Positions 24,791 through 33,323 are shown, counted from the first letter of the stretch. The stretch: 64,000 nt of DNA from a bacterium Scap17 (GCA_013376735.1 VINJ01000001.1:372001-436000), one strand, 5' to 3'. Program-made: numbers and translations. Notes: generated from the letters alone by a model not told the origin.

Positions 24791-24819
24791 ACAAGACCCG
24801 GCCTCAGGCCGGGTCTTGT
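24791..24819 (+). terminator. Terminator after purD
   Basis: Perfect 13-base arms (ACAAGACCCGGCC and its complement) with a 3-base loop lie 48 bases after the stop. The 3' arm ends in TCTTGT. Confidence 0.8.
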
Positions 24820-25001
24820 CGTTGGGGTGACTCTCGACGCCCTGAGCGCCTACGACCATCGTGTCGGGGTCTGGTCATGGCGGTGCCGGGCATGCGATAA
24901 CCCTAGTCATCCTCTATTCCTTCTTGAGGCTGACCGGCGTCGAAAGATGGCGTCGCCGTCCGCCCTGAACCTTTTTCCTGTCTCGCCGACAAGGAGTCTG
25001 C

Positions 25002-25457
25002 ATGGACCGCATCCGGCTTGAATTTCCGGTTTCCCGCCTGTTACATCGCCACCCGATGACGATTCGGGTAAGCGACATCAACTATGGCCAGCACCTGGGC
25101 CACGACAGCGTGGTCAGCCTGGCGCACGAGGCGCGGGGCCAGGCCTGGCAGGCGCTGGGCTTCCCCGAATGGAACATCGATGGGCTGATGAGCATCGTCG
25201 CGGATCTCGCCGTGCAGTATCAGGGCGAGGGTCGGCTGGGTGACGCCCTCGTGGTGGAAACGGCCATCGACAGCGTGTCCGGCAAGGGGCTTGGTGTCCA
25301 TCACCGTCTGCTGCGTGTCAGCGATGACGCGGTACTGGCGACGCTGCGCGTCGGGCTGGTGTTCGCTGGCGAGCAGGGGCTGGCGGAACCGAGCGCGCGC
25401 GCCAGTGCCGCCATCGAGCAGGCCGTCTCTGCCATGTCGTCCCGAGAAGCCAACTGA
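25002..25457 (+). CDS. Hotdog-fold acyl-CoA thioesterase family protein
   Basis: This 151-residue protein is of the 4HBT/YbgC-like hotdog type that hydrolyses acyl-CoA thioesters. Recognisable features are the N-terminal HPMTIRVSDINYGQHLGHDSVV, where the Asp/Asn/His cluster corresponds to the active-site helix, and IVADLAVQYQGEGRLGDALVVET. The substrate cannot be read from sequence. AAGGAG precedes ATG 25002. Its stop overlaps the next start in a TGATG, so it forms a coupled pair with the PrkB-like kinase. Confidence 0.85.
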   Translation: MDRIRLEFPVSRLLHRHPMTIRVSDINYGQHLGHDSVVSLAHEARGQAWQALGFPEWNIDGLMSIVADLAVQYQGEGRLGDALVVETAIDSVSGKGLGVHHRLLRVSDDAVLATLRVGLVFAGEQGLAEPSARASAAIEQAVSAMSSREAN

Positions 25458-26329
25458 TGTCGCGGGAATATCCGATCATCGCCGTGACGGGGTCTTCCGG
25501 CGCGGGCACCACCACTGTCATGCGAACCTTCGAGCGCATGTTCTCGCGTGAGGCGATTCATGCCGCCTACGTGGACGGGGATGCCTTTCACCGTTATACC
25601 CGTGACGAGCTGGTGCGCATGTTTCAGGAAGCGCCGGAGCGCAAGCGCGAGCTGTCCCACTTCGCGGTCGAGGCCAACCAGCTGGATCGTCTGGAAGCGC
25701 TGTTCGTCGAATATGGCGAGCAGGGCTCCGGCACGCATCGTCATTACATCCATGCCGAAGACAAGCGCATGATCGAGGCCGGCTACAAGGTCGGCACCTT
25801 CACCGAATGGCAGTCGCTGCCGGATTGTACGGACCTGCTGTTCTACGAGGGGCTGCATGGTGGGCTGGTGACGCCTGAGCATGACATCGCGCGTCATGTC
25901 GATCTGCTGATCGGGGTGGCACCGACCATGAATCTGGAGTGGATCCAGAAGATCGATCGCGACACCAAGCTGCGCGGACATTCCCAGGAAGCGGTGGTGG
26001 ACACCATCCTGAGCCGCATGGATGACTACGTGCGCTACATCCAGCCGCAGTTCTCACGCACGCACATCAACTTCCAGCGCGTGCCGACGGTGGATACCTC
26101 CAACCCCTTCGAGCCGCAGGATATCCCGACGGACGCCGAGTCGATGGTCGTGATCCACTTCCGCGATCCCGGCAGTGTCGACTTCCCCTTCCTGCTCGCG
26201 ATGATCCAGGGGTCGTTCATGTCGCGCCCGCATACGCTGGTGGTGCCCGGCGCGTTGATGGCACTGGCCATCGAATTGATCATCACACCATTGGTCAAGA
26301 GCCTGCTGGCGCAGCGGCGGTTCCGCTAG
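25457..26329 (+). CDS. prkB: Phosphoribulokinase-family protein (PrkB type)
   Basis: This 290-residue P-loop kinase is related to phosphoribulokinase and found in many heterotrophic Gammaproteobacteria, where its substrate is not established. Walker A is GSSGAGTT (residues 12-19). Other conserved blocks are YVDGDAFHRYTRDELVRMF, DLLFYEGLHGG, IGVAPTMNLEWIQKIDRDTKLRGHS and INFQRVPTVDTSNPFEPQDIPTDAESMVVIHF. No RuBisCO genes are in this window, so a Calvin-cycle role is not implied. It is coupled to the thioesterase gene. Confidence 0.9.
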   Translation: MSREYPIIAVTGSSGAGTTTVMRTFERMFSREAIHAAYVDGDAFHRYTRDELVRMFQEAPERKRELSHFAVEANQLDRLEALFVEYGEQGSGTHRHYIHAEDKRMIEAGYKVGTFTEWQSLPDCTDLLFYEGLHGGLVTPEHDIARHVDLLIGVAPTMNLEWIQKIDRDTKLRGHSQEAVVDTILSRMDDYVRYIQPQFSRTHINFQRVPTVDTSNPFEPQDIPTDAESMVVIHFRDPGSVDFPFLLAMIQGSFMSRPHTLVVPGALMALAIELIITPLVKSLLAQRRFR

Positions 26330-26363
26330 CGGGAGACATGAAGGGGGCTGGGCTCGGGGTGGC

Positions 26364-27194
26364 TCAGTGCTTGCGGCCCTTGAGGCGTGGCAGGATGCCT
26401 TTCTTCCAGACGCGCAGGGTGCGATTCAGGCGGCCGCTGCGGATCAGCAGGCGTGCCTCGCGGGTGCTCAGCGGCAGGCCGAGGGTGCGTTGCTTGAGCT
26501 TCAGCGAGTGACGCAGATCGAAGCGGCGCATCATGCGCGCGAGGCTGGCTGTGCCCGGCAGGTGTGGCAGGCGCACGGCAGAGGTGAAGTCGATCAGAAC
26601 CGGCACGCCATCGCGCAGCACGACGTTGGAACCACGGATATCGTTATGAGCCATCTGACGCTGATGGAGTTGCTGCACGACGAGAATCAGCTGCTGACTG
26701 AGGCGGGCGTCCGTCACGTCATCCAGGGCGGCATCACTCAGCAGCGGACCGGGGATGTACTCCATCGCCAGCGACAGCGGTGACAGGCGTGCCACGGCGC
26801 GAGGGGCGTGTGCCCAGTCGCCCAGACGCTCTAGCATCTTCAGTTCGTGGCGTACCAGCCAGCGTGCCACCAATGCCGCCGGCGTGCCGGCATAGCGGCG
26901 ATAATCCTTGCAGACCACCGGCCGGCCATTGAGGTACGTGATATAGACCTCGGCCTTGAGAAAGCCCTTGGCACGCTGCAGGAACTCGCCCGGGGCCTGC
27001 TCGCCGTCAACACGCGTGACCCTGGGCGCGGCACGCAGCGCCGCCCGCGCCTTCTCGGCGCGCGTGGGGGCTGCGCGTTCAGTGGCGGGGGCGCCGACAG
27101 TGGCCGGTCGTGTCTCGCCCTGAGCGCCAAGGCCGGCCTCCAGTTCGTGGTTGGCCTTGCGCAGGGAGGAATCTTGGCGAGTGAGCACGGGCAT
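26364..27194 (-). CDS. Protein-kinase-fold (RIO/WaaP-like) phosphotransferase
   Basis: This 276-residue protein has a shortened eukaryotic-like kinase fold. A Lys-containing strand (VYITYLNGRPVVCKDYRR), LAMEYIPGPLL as the hinge, the catalytic loop QMAHNDIRGSNVVL and the metal-binding IDFTSAVR are all visible. Such proteins include lipopolysaccharide-core and RIO-like kinases; the substrate is unknown. The first 60 or so residues are Ala/Arg-rich and probably disordered. A basic C-terminal tail (LKGRKH) ends it. No lipopolysaccharide genes are adjacent. A Fur-box-like palindrome lies 22 bases upstream of its start. Confidence 0.8.
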   Translation of the reverse strand: MPVLTRQDSSLRKANHELEAGLGAQGETRPATVGAPATERAAPTRAEKARAALRAAPRVTRVDGEQAPGEFLQRAKGFLKAEVYITYLNGRPVVCKDYRRYAGTPAALVARWLVRHELKMLERLGDWAHAPRAVARLSPLSLAMEYIPGPLLSDAALDDVTDARLSQQLILVVQQLHQRQMAHNDIRGSNVVLRDGVPVLIDFTSAVRLPHLPGTASLARMMRRFDLRHSLKLKQRTLGLPLSTREARLLIRSGRLNRTLRVWKKGILPRLKGRKH

Positions 27195-27216
27195 GACGGG
27201 CGACTTCTCGTTAGCG

Positions 27217-27234
27217 GGATAACAATGATTATCC
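27217..27234 (-). promoter_or_regulatory. Fur-box-like palindrome upstream of the kinase gene
   Basis: On the plus strand GGATAA-CAATGA-TTATCC is an exact inverted repeat of GGATAA with an A/T-rich centre. On the minus strand it reads GGATAATCATTGTTATCC, which resembles the GATAATGATAATCATTATC ferric-uptake regulator consensus at roughly 12 of 19 positions. It lies between the divergent kinase and HIT genes, closer to the kinase. Confidence 0.45.
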
Positions 27235-27415
27235 TACTGTTTTTCTCATTCGCCCACTGGCAGCAGTGAATCAGTCTGTTTCCTTGAAGGCGACATTGTC
27301 CTGTCCGCAAGCTGGCCCGCATATTCCTGTCTCTGCCCTTGGCCTGTTGCCCGGCTGGCGCTACGCTGGCAGGCCACGCTGCCGTGGGCAGCCCCACTTC
27401 AAGGGAGAAGGTGTC

Positions 27416-27757
27416 ATGGACTGTCTGTTCTGCAAGATCATCAACCGCGAGATTCCCGCCGATATCGTCTATGAGGATGATGAGGTGCTGGCCTTCAATG
27501 ACATCAATCCGCAGGCCCCGACCCATGTGTTGATCATCCCCAAGCAGCACATCGCCACGCTCAACGATATCGAGGAGCATCAGCTGGCCACGGTAGGGCG
27601 CCTGCAGTACACCGCCGCCAGACTGGCGAAGGACTACGGTTTTGCCGAGGGCGGTTATCGCGTGGTGATGAACTGCAATGAAGATGGCGGCCAGACGGTC
27701 TATCATATTCATATGCACCTGATGGGTGGTCGCCGCTTCACATGGCCGGCTGGCTGA
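27416..27757 (+). CDS. HIT-family nucleotide-binding protein (HinT-like)
   Basis: This 113-residue purine nucleoside phosphoramidase-like protein has the histidine triad YHIHMHLMGG near the C-terminus. MDCLFCKIINREIPADIVYEDDEVLAFNDINPQAPTHVLIIPKQHI at the N-terminus is typical of HinT. ATG 27416 has AAGGGAG upstream; the frame extends back to 27266 without conservation. It stands alone between the kinase-like gene and coq7. Confidence 0.95.
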   Translation: MDCLFCKIINREIPADIVYEDDEVLAFNDINPQAPTHVLIIPKQHIATLNDIEEHQLATVGRLQYTAARLAKDYGFAEGGYRVVMNCNEDGGQTVYHIHMHLMGGRRFTWPAG

Positions 27758-27855
27758 GCCGGCATAGAGCAGGCGCCTGTACCGGCGGTTAGCGGGCAGG
27801 TAGCGGCTAGCGATAACAAGCGCGCGGCACACAGGCGCATACCGGCAATGTCGTG

Positions 27856-27875
27856 AAAACGGCGTTGCCGGTTTT
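27856..27875 (+). terminator. Possible terminator after the HIT gene
   Basis: AAAACGGC pairs with GCCGGTTTT (one bulged G) around a 3-base loop. It is about 100 bases after the stop. Confidence 0.45.
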
Positions 27876-27998
27876 CGTTGGGGAGGGTACAGCGCAAGGG
27901 GGCCGGTCAGGCCTCGCCCGGCGACACTCTGCCCCTTACCGTCGCGGGCTGGCTTGCGTAAGATGGCCTCATTGCTCACGCCGTGCAGGAGTCTTCCC

Positions 27999-28664
27999 AT
28001 GCCGCATTCCGATGCCATTTCGGCGCAACGTCATCACAGCCGCGCCGATCAGTTGATCCATCAGTTCGACACCGTACTGCGTACCCTGGTACCACATGCC
28101 GCCCAGCCGTCGCGCCCTTCTCCGGCGGGCGACATCCATGACGAAGCGATCAGCGATGAAGAGCGCCAGCACGCCGCTGGCCTGATGCGCATCAATCACA
28201 CCGGCGAGGTGTGTGCCCAGGCGCTCTATCAGGGGCAGGGGTTCACGGCGCGTCTGCCCGAAACGCGCACACAGATGGAGCTGGCCGCCCAGGAAGAGAT
28301 CGACCACCTGGCCTGGTGCGATGCACGACTCGTCGAGCTGGATGCCAATACCAGCCTGCTCAATCCGTTGTTCTACATGACGAGCTTCGCCCTCGGGGCA
28401 GCAGCGGGCGCCATCAACGACAAGGTCAGCCTCGGGTTCGTGGCCGCGACCGAAGAGCTGGTCGGCGAGCACCTGTCGAAGCACCAGCAGACGCTGCCCG
28501 AGGGCGATCAGCGCTCACGCGCCGTATTGCGCCAGATGGAAATCGACGAAGCCCATCATGAGCAGTGGGCGCTGGAAGCCGGTGGCCATCGCTTCCCGGG
28601 GCCGCTGAAGAGCGCCATGCGCCTGATGTCCAAGGTGATGACGGCCAGCGTCTATCGGGTGTGA
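27999..28664 (+). CDS. coq7: 3-demethoxyubiquinol 3-hydroxylase Coq7
   Basis: This di-iron hydroxylase carries out the penultimate-stage ring hydroxylation in ubiquinone synthesis and replaces UbiF in many bacteria. The 221-residue product has the ferritin-like ligand pattern: NHTGEVCAQALYQGQ, QEEIDHLAW, ATEELVGEHL and EIDEAHHEQWA. ATG 27999 has AGGAG 7 bases upstream. It ends TASVYRV, normal for the family. It is followed by a strong palindromic terminator. Confidence 0.95.
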   Translation: MPHSDAISAQRHHSRADQLIHQFDTVLRTLVPHAAQPSRPSPAGDIHDEAISDEERQHAAGLMRINHTGEVCAQALYQGQGFTARLPETRTQMELAAQEEIDHLAWCDARLVELDANTSLLNPLFYMTSFALGAAAGAINDKVSLGFVAATEELVGEHLSKHQQTLPEGDQRSRAVLRQMEIDEAHHEQWALEAGGHRFPGPLKSAMRLMSKVMTASVYRV

Positions 28665-28713
28665 TGATCAGATGCCTGAGTCTGCCTTGGCAGCTTCAGG
28701 ACGCTGCAACGCA

Positions 28714-28739
28714 AAAGGCCGCCCCATGGGGCGGCCTTT
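28714..28739. terminator. Terminator after coq7
   Basis: AAAGGCCGCCCC and GGGGCGGCCTTT are perfect complements around AT. The T-rich 3' arm and A-rich 5' arm allow use in both directions. Confidence 0.8.
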
Positions 28740-28829
28740 GTGTTCTTGGCGAACGTCGTGATGATCAATTCGAGCCAATCATGGCGAGACGGCCAGTGCG
28801 AGACGTTCAGCGGTTTCTGGCGTCAGGGC

Positions 28830-29183
28830 TTATTCCTTGACCTGGTACTCACCGTCCAGCGTCTCGGTGCTGCTGCCGTCTTCACGCGTGGCATCACGCG
28901 AGTAGTTCTGGCGGCCATTGGCCTTGTCCTGAGCCTCCTGCATGCGCTGTTGCATCTCGCTCATGCGCTTTTTCATGCGACGGCGGATGAAGGGCAGCAT
29001 GATGATGCCGAGTACCATCATCACCAGCGCTGCGAACAGGCTGAAGATCATGACCACACCACCGATCAGCCAGGCGGCGACCAGCTTGAGGCCGGACAGG
29101 CCATTGGAGGGGCGTTGGTTGCCTGCATTGGCCTGCCATTGGCGAGCCTGGTTCCACAGAGTGTTGTGCTGTTGGCCTTGCAT
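28830..29183 (-). CDS. Small membrane protein with a basic cytoplasmic stretch
   Basis: This 117-residue protein was not recognised. A long hydrophobic stretch (LKLVAAWLIGGVVMIFSLFAALVMMVLGIIMLPF) can form one long or two short membrane helices. It is followed at once by RRRMKKRM and a Gln/Met-rich amphipathic segment (EMQQRMQEAQDKANGRQ). The N-terminus is polar (MQGQQHNTLWNQARQWQ). ATG 29183 has GGAG close upstream, while the longer frame to 29354 lacks one. No partner gene is obvious. Confidence 0.7.
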   Translation of the reverse strand: MQGQQHNTLWNQARQWQANAGNQRPSNGLSGLKLVAAWLIGGVVMIFSLFAALVMMVLGIIMLPFIRRRMKKRMSEMQQRMQEAQDKANGRQNYSRDATREDGSSTETLDGEYQVKE

Positions 29184-29518
29184 GTGTCTTCTCCACGATA
29201 GAGCCGGGCCGTCAGGCCGGGCGAGGATGACCCGATAGGTAAAAGTGGGTGGTCGGGGATATCGGGTCAGGAAACAGGGGTATTGCCCTCCCGGCGCAAC
29301 TGTCATTCGTGCTCTGGGCCGGGGGATGGGGAAATGGGACTCGATGCGACGCACTTTTGCATGAGGCGTCTGATGGCATCGGGCGGCCGGTTGACTCGTT
29401 CAGCATCGAAGTTGGCATCGTTGCCGTCAAGCGGCTTCGGCGTTGATCCAGCGCTGGGAGTCGGTTCAACCCTTGAACCACTTCAAGGCACGGCGGCTGG
29501 TCAATCGGGTCGAGCAGT
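29184..29518. other. Intergenic region without recognised gene
   Basis: About 335 bases separate the small membrane protein gene from the next minus-strand gene. Short open frames on the plus strand (29249-29531) have no conserved features. I see no tRNA, repeat or clear terminator here. Confidence 0.5.
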
Positions 29519-30355
29519 TCACTGCCGATAATCCGGATTCATGGACACGCTGGCGGCGAGGTTGAAAGCGTTGCCCGGCAGCGGCATGTTCAGTGTCATC
29601 CGCTGCGGCCTGCCTTGCGCATCGCGCCCGTGAATCTGGATGGCGTGCGCAGCGACTTCGACGCTCTGTACACTCTTGATGCCGTCGACAGCAGCAAAAT
29701 TCAAGGTCTGGCGCATGCTGTCGCCATCGATGGCCTTGTCGCCGGGCACCGAATCACTCTGGCGCAGCGCTTCGCTGATGAATTCTCCATCGGCGAGATT
29801 GATGGCCAGTTCCATCTGCCACCCATTATGCCCCCAGCCCGTGAACTGAACATGATCGTCGCGGATATCCATCGTGCTGAATTCCATCATGCCCTTGCGA
29901 CTGGCGTGGATCATCATCTGCATGAGCAGCTCTGGCGCGAGCCCTTGAGTAGTTGCGGCGTCAGAGATATCCGTCGCAGGCTTACCGGCTGCGCGGGTGG
30001 CGGCCGTGTCCAGCGCGCTATCCTCCGCATCATCGCCGGGCGTGGCGTGCGCCTTGCCGTCATCTGAGTGATCGCTGGTCGAGGGCCCATTTGCAGAGAG
30101 CCCTGCGGTCGAGAGTTCTGCCGCCGACAGCTGATGGCGCACCGGCAGGTCCTCGATGCCGTTGGCATAGGCGGGAGCCGAACCCAGCATCAGGCCGAGT
30201 GCGCTGACGCCCAGGCCGTGTCGCCAGTGCTGGACTGCGCGGCTGGCGAGCCAGAAGCGTGACGGGGCGGTGCCTGCGGCCGAGGATGGCGGCTGCCGGG
30301 ATGCGGAGTCTGATTCACGAACGGGAGCAATACGGGACGCGGCTAATGGGGACAT
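29519..30355 (-). CDS. Predicted exported protein, divergent from the PepSY/two-component operon
   Basis: This 278-residue protein is of unknown function. A hydrophobic stretch, GLGVSALGLMLGSAPAYA followed by NG, looks like a signal peptide with an AYA cleavage site, but it starts only at about residue 47. ATG 30355 has GGAGG 5 bases upstream and is well supported, so the long n-region is either real or cleavage is atypical. Residues 70-130 are low-complexity. The C-terminal half (TMDIRDDHVQFTGWGHNGWQMELAINLADGEFISE) may be a PepSY-like fold; this is a weak impression. It shares a 258-base control region with the PepSY gene. Confidence 0.6.
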   Translation of the reverse strand: MSPLAASRIAPVRESDSASRQPPSSAAGTAPSRFWLASRAVQHWRHGLGVSALGLMLGSAPAYANGIEDLPVRHQLSAAELSTAGLSANGPSTSDHSDDGKAHATPGDDAEDSALDTAATRAAGKPATDISDAATTQGLAPELLMQMMIHASRKGMMEFSTMDIRDDHVQFTGWGHNGWQMELAINLADGEFISEALRQSDSVPGDKAIDGDSMRQTLNFAAVDGIKSVQSVEVAAHAIQIHGRDAQGRPQRMTLNMPLPGNAFNLAASVSMNPDYRQ

Positions 30356-30490
30356 GACACCCTCCTCAAGGATGGCTGGGCATGGCGTTCACTGTGGGCC
30401 AGGCGACCTTGCGCGACGCTGAGACGTGAATTCATCTGAGGTTCATTGCCTCCTGTCAGTCTCTGCATCACAGGGGCAGTGGTTGCTCTT

Positions 30491-30516
30491 GCGTTGGTCC
30501 GCGTTGTTCCAACGCA
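30491..30516 (+). promoter_or_regulatory. Candidate response-regulator site between the divergent secreted-protein genes
   Basis: Tandem 10-mers GCGTTGGTCC (30491-30500) and GCGTTGTTCC (30501-30510) match at nine of ten positions. They overlap an inverted repeat TGCGTTGG/CCAACGCA (30490-30497 and 30509-30516). OmpR-class regulators typically bind tandem half-sites about 10-11 bases apart. A TAGATT -10 candidate lies at 30540-30545, so the site would overlap the -35 position. Assignment is an inference. Confidence 0.45.
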
Positions 30517-30613
30517 GGTTTGATTGCACATTCCGTTGCTAGATTGAGCGCCACGCGCAAGCGCCCGCCTTGGGCGCACACCAGCCCCGCCGGCATTCAC
30601 GAGGTTCCCCTTC

Positions 30614-31111
30614 ATGCAGACTCCCCACAAGGCTCAGCCAGACGCCCTTGCAGCGCGTGGCAGTCAATGGCGGCAATGCTATGTCTGGCTGTGCCTCGGG
30701 CTCGGGAGCCTGCTGGTCGGTGCGCTGGCACTGCCGCCGCATGCGCTGTGTGACAGCGAGCGCTGGCGCAGCCTGCACGATGAAGTCGCCGCCGGACATG
30801 TCATCTCGTTGTCCGAGCTGCTCGATAGCCTCGAGCGCGATTGGCTGGGTCAGGTGGTCGAAGTGGAGCTCGAAGAGACGCACGGCGAGCTGATCTATGA
30901 GGTCGAGATGCTCGGGCCGCAGGGCCAGATGGCCAGATTCACCGTGCGCGCCTCGGATGGCAGTCTGCGTGAGGTGCGCGGGGTCAATCTGGATGCCATG
31001 CGTCGCGCTGGCAGCGGTTCCTTGTCCGAGCCCCTGACCAAGCCCTTGCCCGAGACCGACGACACGCCGCTCGTGACTGACGGCGGCAATGCCGAGGCCG
31101 AGCGTCAGTAG
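30614..31111 (+). CDS. PepSY-domain periplasmic protein
   Basis: This 165-residue protein has a hydrophobic N-terminal segment (CYVWLCLGLGSLLVGALALPPHALC) that is a signal peptide or anchor. A PepSY domain follows (about residues 55-130): HVISLSELLDSLERDWLGQVVEVELEETHGELIYEVEMLGPQGQMARFTVRASDG. PepSY proteins next to two-component systems often modulate the sensor. A Pro/Thr-rich tail ends it. The response regulator and sensor genes follow in the same direction 152 bases on. Confidence 0.85.
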   Translation: MQTPHKAQPDALAARGSQWRQCYVWLCLGLGSLLVGALALPPHALCDSERWRSLHDEVAAGHVISLSELLDSLERDWLGQVVEVELEETHGELIYEVEMLGPQGQMARFTVRASDGSLREVRGVNLDAMRRAGSGSLSEPLTKPLPETDDTPLVTDGGNAEAERQ

Positions 31112-31263
31112 GACGCGGCAGGCAGGGGCCAGGCCAGGCAGTGCCAGCACTGGCCGTGACAAGGGCGTCGAGGGTGCCTGGCGGCCCTGAGGAACGGTAT
31201 GCTAGTGCCATTGTCCATTGCGCCACCGGTAGAACGCCGCTTGCGTCAGGAGCCCGAGAATCG

Positions 31264-31962
31264 ATGAAGATATTGCTGGTTGAAGATGACATGCCGTTGG
31301 CCGAAGCGCTGATGGCGCGCCTGGGGGAAGCCGATGTACTGGTCGAGCATGCCACCACCGGGGGAGACGCCGACTTTTTGATCCAGACCGAGAGCTACGA
31401 TGCCGTGGTGCTGGATCTCGGCCTGCCGGACGGCGACGGCACCCGCTGGCTGTCCCAGTGGCGGGAAGCTGGCATCGAGGTGCCGGTGCTGGTGCTGACC
31501 GCACGCGAGCGCTGGTCTGACAAGGCCGCCGGCTTCTCTGCCGGCGCCGATGATTACGTCACCAAGCCCTTCGAGACCGCCGAGGTCATCTTCCGTCTGC
31601 GGGCGCTGGTGCGTCGCTCACGCGGCCATGCCCACCCCGTGCTCAAGCTGGGTGATCTGGCCTGTGACACCCACGGCGGTACCGTCAGTCTGGCGGGGCG
31701 CCCCGTGTCGCTGACCGCCCAGGAAACGCGCCTGCTGATGCACCTGATGCACGCCGTGCCCGGTGTGGTCAGCCGTTCTGAACTGGTCGAGCATGTCTAT
31801 GACCGCGACCACGAACCCGATTCCAACGTCATCGACGTGCAGATCAGCCGTCTGCGTCGCAAGCTGGGTGCCGAGCGCATCGAGACGCTGCGCGGGCGTG
31901 GCTATCGTCTGCGTGATCCGGATGCCGAGACACAGGCGCCGATGGATGGCCCCGACGCATGA
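31264..31962 (+). CDS. OmpR-family response regulator of the PepSY locus
   Basis: This 232-residue DNA-binding response regulator has an intact receiver domain: acidic pair EDD near the start, phospho-acceptor Asp51 in VVLDLGLPDGDG, LTARE and DDYVTKPF with the conserved Lys. The C-terminal winged helix contains LTAQETRLLMHLMHAVPGVVSRSELVEHVYD and SNVIDVQISRLRRKLG. ATG 31264 is chosen from the MKILLVEDD start; the longer frame from 31141 has no domain content. Its stop overlaps the kinase start by 4 bases. It resembles PhoP/QseB-type regulators. Confidence 0.95.
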   Translation: MKILLVEDDMPLAEALMARLGEADVLVEHATTGGDADFLIQTESYDAVVLDLGLPDGDGTRWLSQWREAGIEVPVLVLTARERWSDKAAGFSAGADDYVTKPFETAEVIFRLRALVRRSRGHAHPVLKLGDLACDTHGGTVSLAGRPVSLTAQETRLLMHLMHAVPGVVSRSELVEHVYDRDHEPDSNVIDVQISRLRRKLGAERIETLRGRGYRLRDPDAETQAPMDGPDA

Positions 31963-33323
31963 AGCCACTGTCCGTCGGCCGCCGCTTGCTGGGCGGCTCG
32001 TTGGTCATTGCCTTGATCGTCATGCCGCTGACCGGACTCGGTCTGGCCTGGAGCTTCCGTGACGCCGTGACCACCGCCTTCGACCAGCGCCTGCTGTCGC
32101 TGTCCAAGGTGCTGATCGCCGCCATCCAGTTCGACCGCGAGAAGGGCCGCCCCGGCCTGACACGCTCGCTGGGCGACCCACGCTTCGACCAGGCCTATTC
32201 GGGCTGGTACTGGCAGATTTCCGATCGCAACGGCAATGTGCTGACGTCGCGCTCGCTGTGGGACCAGCGCCTGCCGCCGCTGGAAGACATGGACAAGGGC
32301 GTCATCATCAGCCGTGACCTCAAGGGCCCGCGCCATCAGGTGCTGCGCTCCCTCGAGCGTGATATTCGTCTGCCCGGCCGCAACCAGCCACTGCACGTGA
32401 TGGTGGCGGCCAGTCGTAGTGAGGTCGACGCCGAGGTCGCGCGCTTCGAGTGGCTGCTGGCGGGCGCGCTGGTGGCCTTGGCATCGCTTTTGGTGTGCGG
32501 CTCTGCCGCGCAGATCAGCTGGGGGCTGGCGCCACTGCGGCGCCTGCGGGCTCGCCTCAAGAAGGTCGCCGATGGCGAGGCGGAGCGGCTGGAAGAGACC
32601 CGCCTGCCGCCGGAGCTGACCGAGCTGACTCGCGCCATCAATGCCGTGCTCGAGCGTGATCAGCGCTTGATCGAGCGCGGTCGTGCGGCCGCCGGCAATC
32701 TGGCGCATGCCCTCAAGACGCCGGTCAGCGTGCTCAAGGCGCAGTCCGAGCGCTTCGACGGTGAGGACCGGGCGCGAATCGACGCCGAGCTCAAGCGCAT
32801 CGATGAAGCCGTGCGTCACCACCTGGCGCGTGCCAGTGCCGCCGGTGGCGCGCATCTTAGCGGGCGCATCAGCCTGCGTGAGGCGGCGGGGCCGGTCTTC
32901 GAGGGGCTCGGGCGCTTGGCGAGCCGGCGTGGCATCACGCTCAGTCTGGCGCTGGAGGACGACGCAAGCGTTCGGGTCGACCCGCAGGATTTGCAGGAAA
33001 TGGTCGGCAACCTGCTCGAGAACGCCTTGCAGTGGGCTCGCCAGCAGGTCCGCGTCAGCAGCGAGACCCGCGATGGCGGCGTGCTGTTGATCATCGAGGA
33101 CGATGGCCCCGGCATGAATGAAGAAGAGGGCGCCGCCGCGCTGGGGCGTGGGGCGCGTCTTGATGAGGGGCGCTCCGGTTCCGGTCTGGGGCTGGCGATC
33201 GTCGATGATCTGATGGCGCTCTACGGGGGTGAGCTGGCACTGGAGCGCTCCAGTCTGGGCGGGCTGGCGGCACGCGTCTGGTTGCCTAGCTCCCCGCTGG
33301 TCGGGGCGCAGCCGACGGAATGA
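31959..33323 (+). CDS. Sensor histidine kinase of the PepSY locus
   Basis: This 454-residue inner-membrane kinase has two membrane helices (about residues 10-32 and 165-187). They bracket a periplasmic domain of about 130 residues with FDQAYSGWYWQISDRNGNVLTSRSLWD. A HAMP-like linker precedes the phosphorylation site NLAHALKTPVSVLK (His250). The ATP-binding domain has the N-box LLENALQWA and glycine boxes EDDGPGMNEEE and GRSGSGLGLAIVDDL. The YSGWYWQI segment is shared with PhoQ/QseC-like sensors. It is co-translated with the response regulator. Confidence 0.95.
   Translation: MKPLSVGRRLLGGSLVIALIVMPLTGLGLAWSFRDAVTTAFDQRLLSLSKVLIAAIQFDREKGRPGLTRSLGDPRFDQAYSGWYWQISDRNGNVLTSRSLWDQRLPPLEDMDKGVIISRDLKGPRHQVLRSLERDIRLPGRNQPLHVMVAASRSEVDAEVARFEWLLAGALVALASLLVCGSAAQISWGLAPLRRLRARLKKVADGEAERLEETRLPPELTELTRAINAVLERDQRLIERGRAAAGNLAHALKTPVSVLKAQSERFDGEDRARIDAELKRIDEAVRHHLARASAAGGAHLSGRISLREAAGPVFEGLGRLASRRGITLSLALEDDASVRVDPQDLQEMVGNLLENALQWARQQVRVSSETRDGGVLLIIEDDGPGMNEEEGAAALGRGARLDEGRSGSGLGLAIVDDLMALYGGELALERSSLGGLAARVWLPSSPLVGAQPTE

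Noticed and set aside
23513-24859. 448-residue minus-strand open frame opposite purD
   Set aside because: It covers a clear ATP-grasp gene in antisense and shows no conserved motifs.
25457-26329. Reading prkB as evidence of a Calvin cycle
   Set aside because: This PrkB type is widespread in heterotrophs, and no RuBisCO or other Calvin-cycle genes are nearby.
26840-28018. 392-residue minus-strand open frame spanning the HIT gene and part of the kinase
   Set aside because: It is antisense to the HIT gene and out of frame with the kinase, with no domain content.
29395-29500. Possible tRNA-like GGTTCAA motif
   Set aside because: No acceptor stem or anticodon arm could be formed around it.
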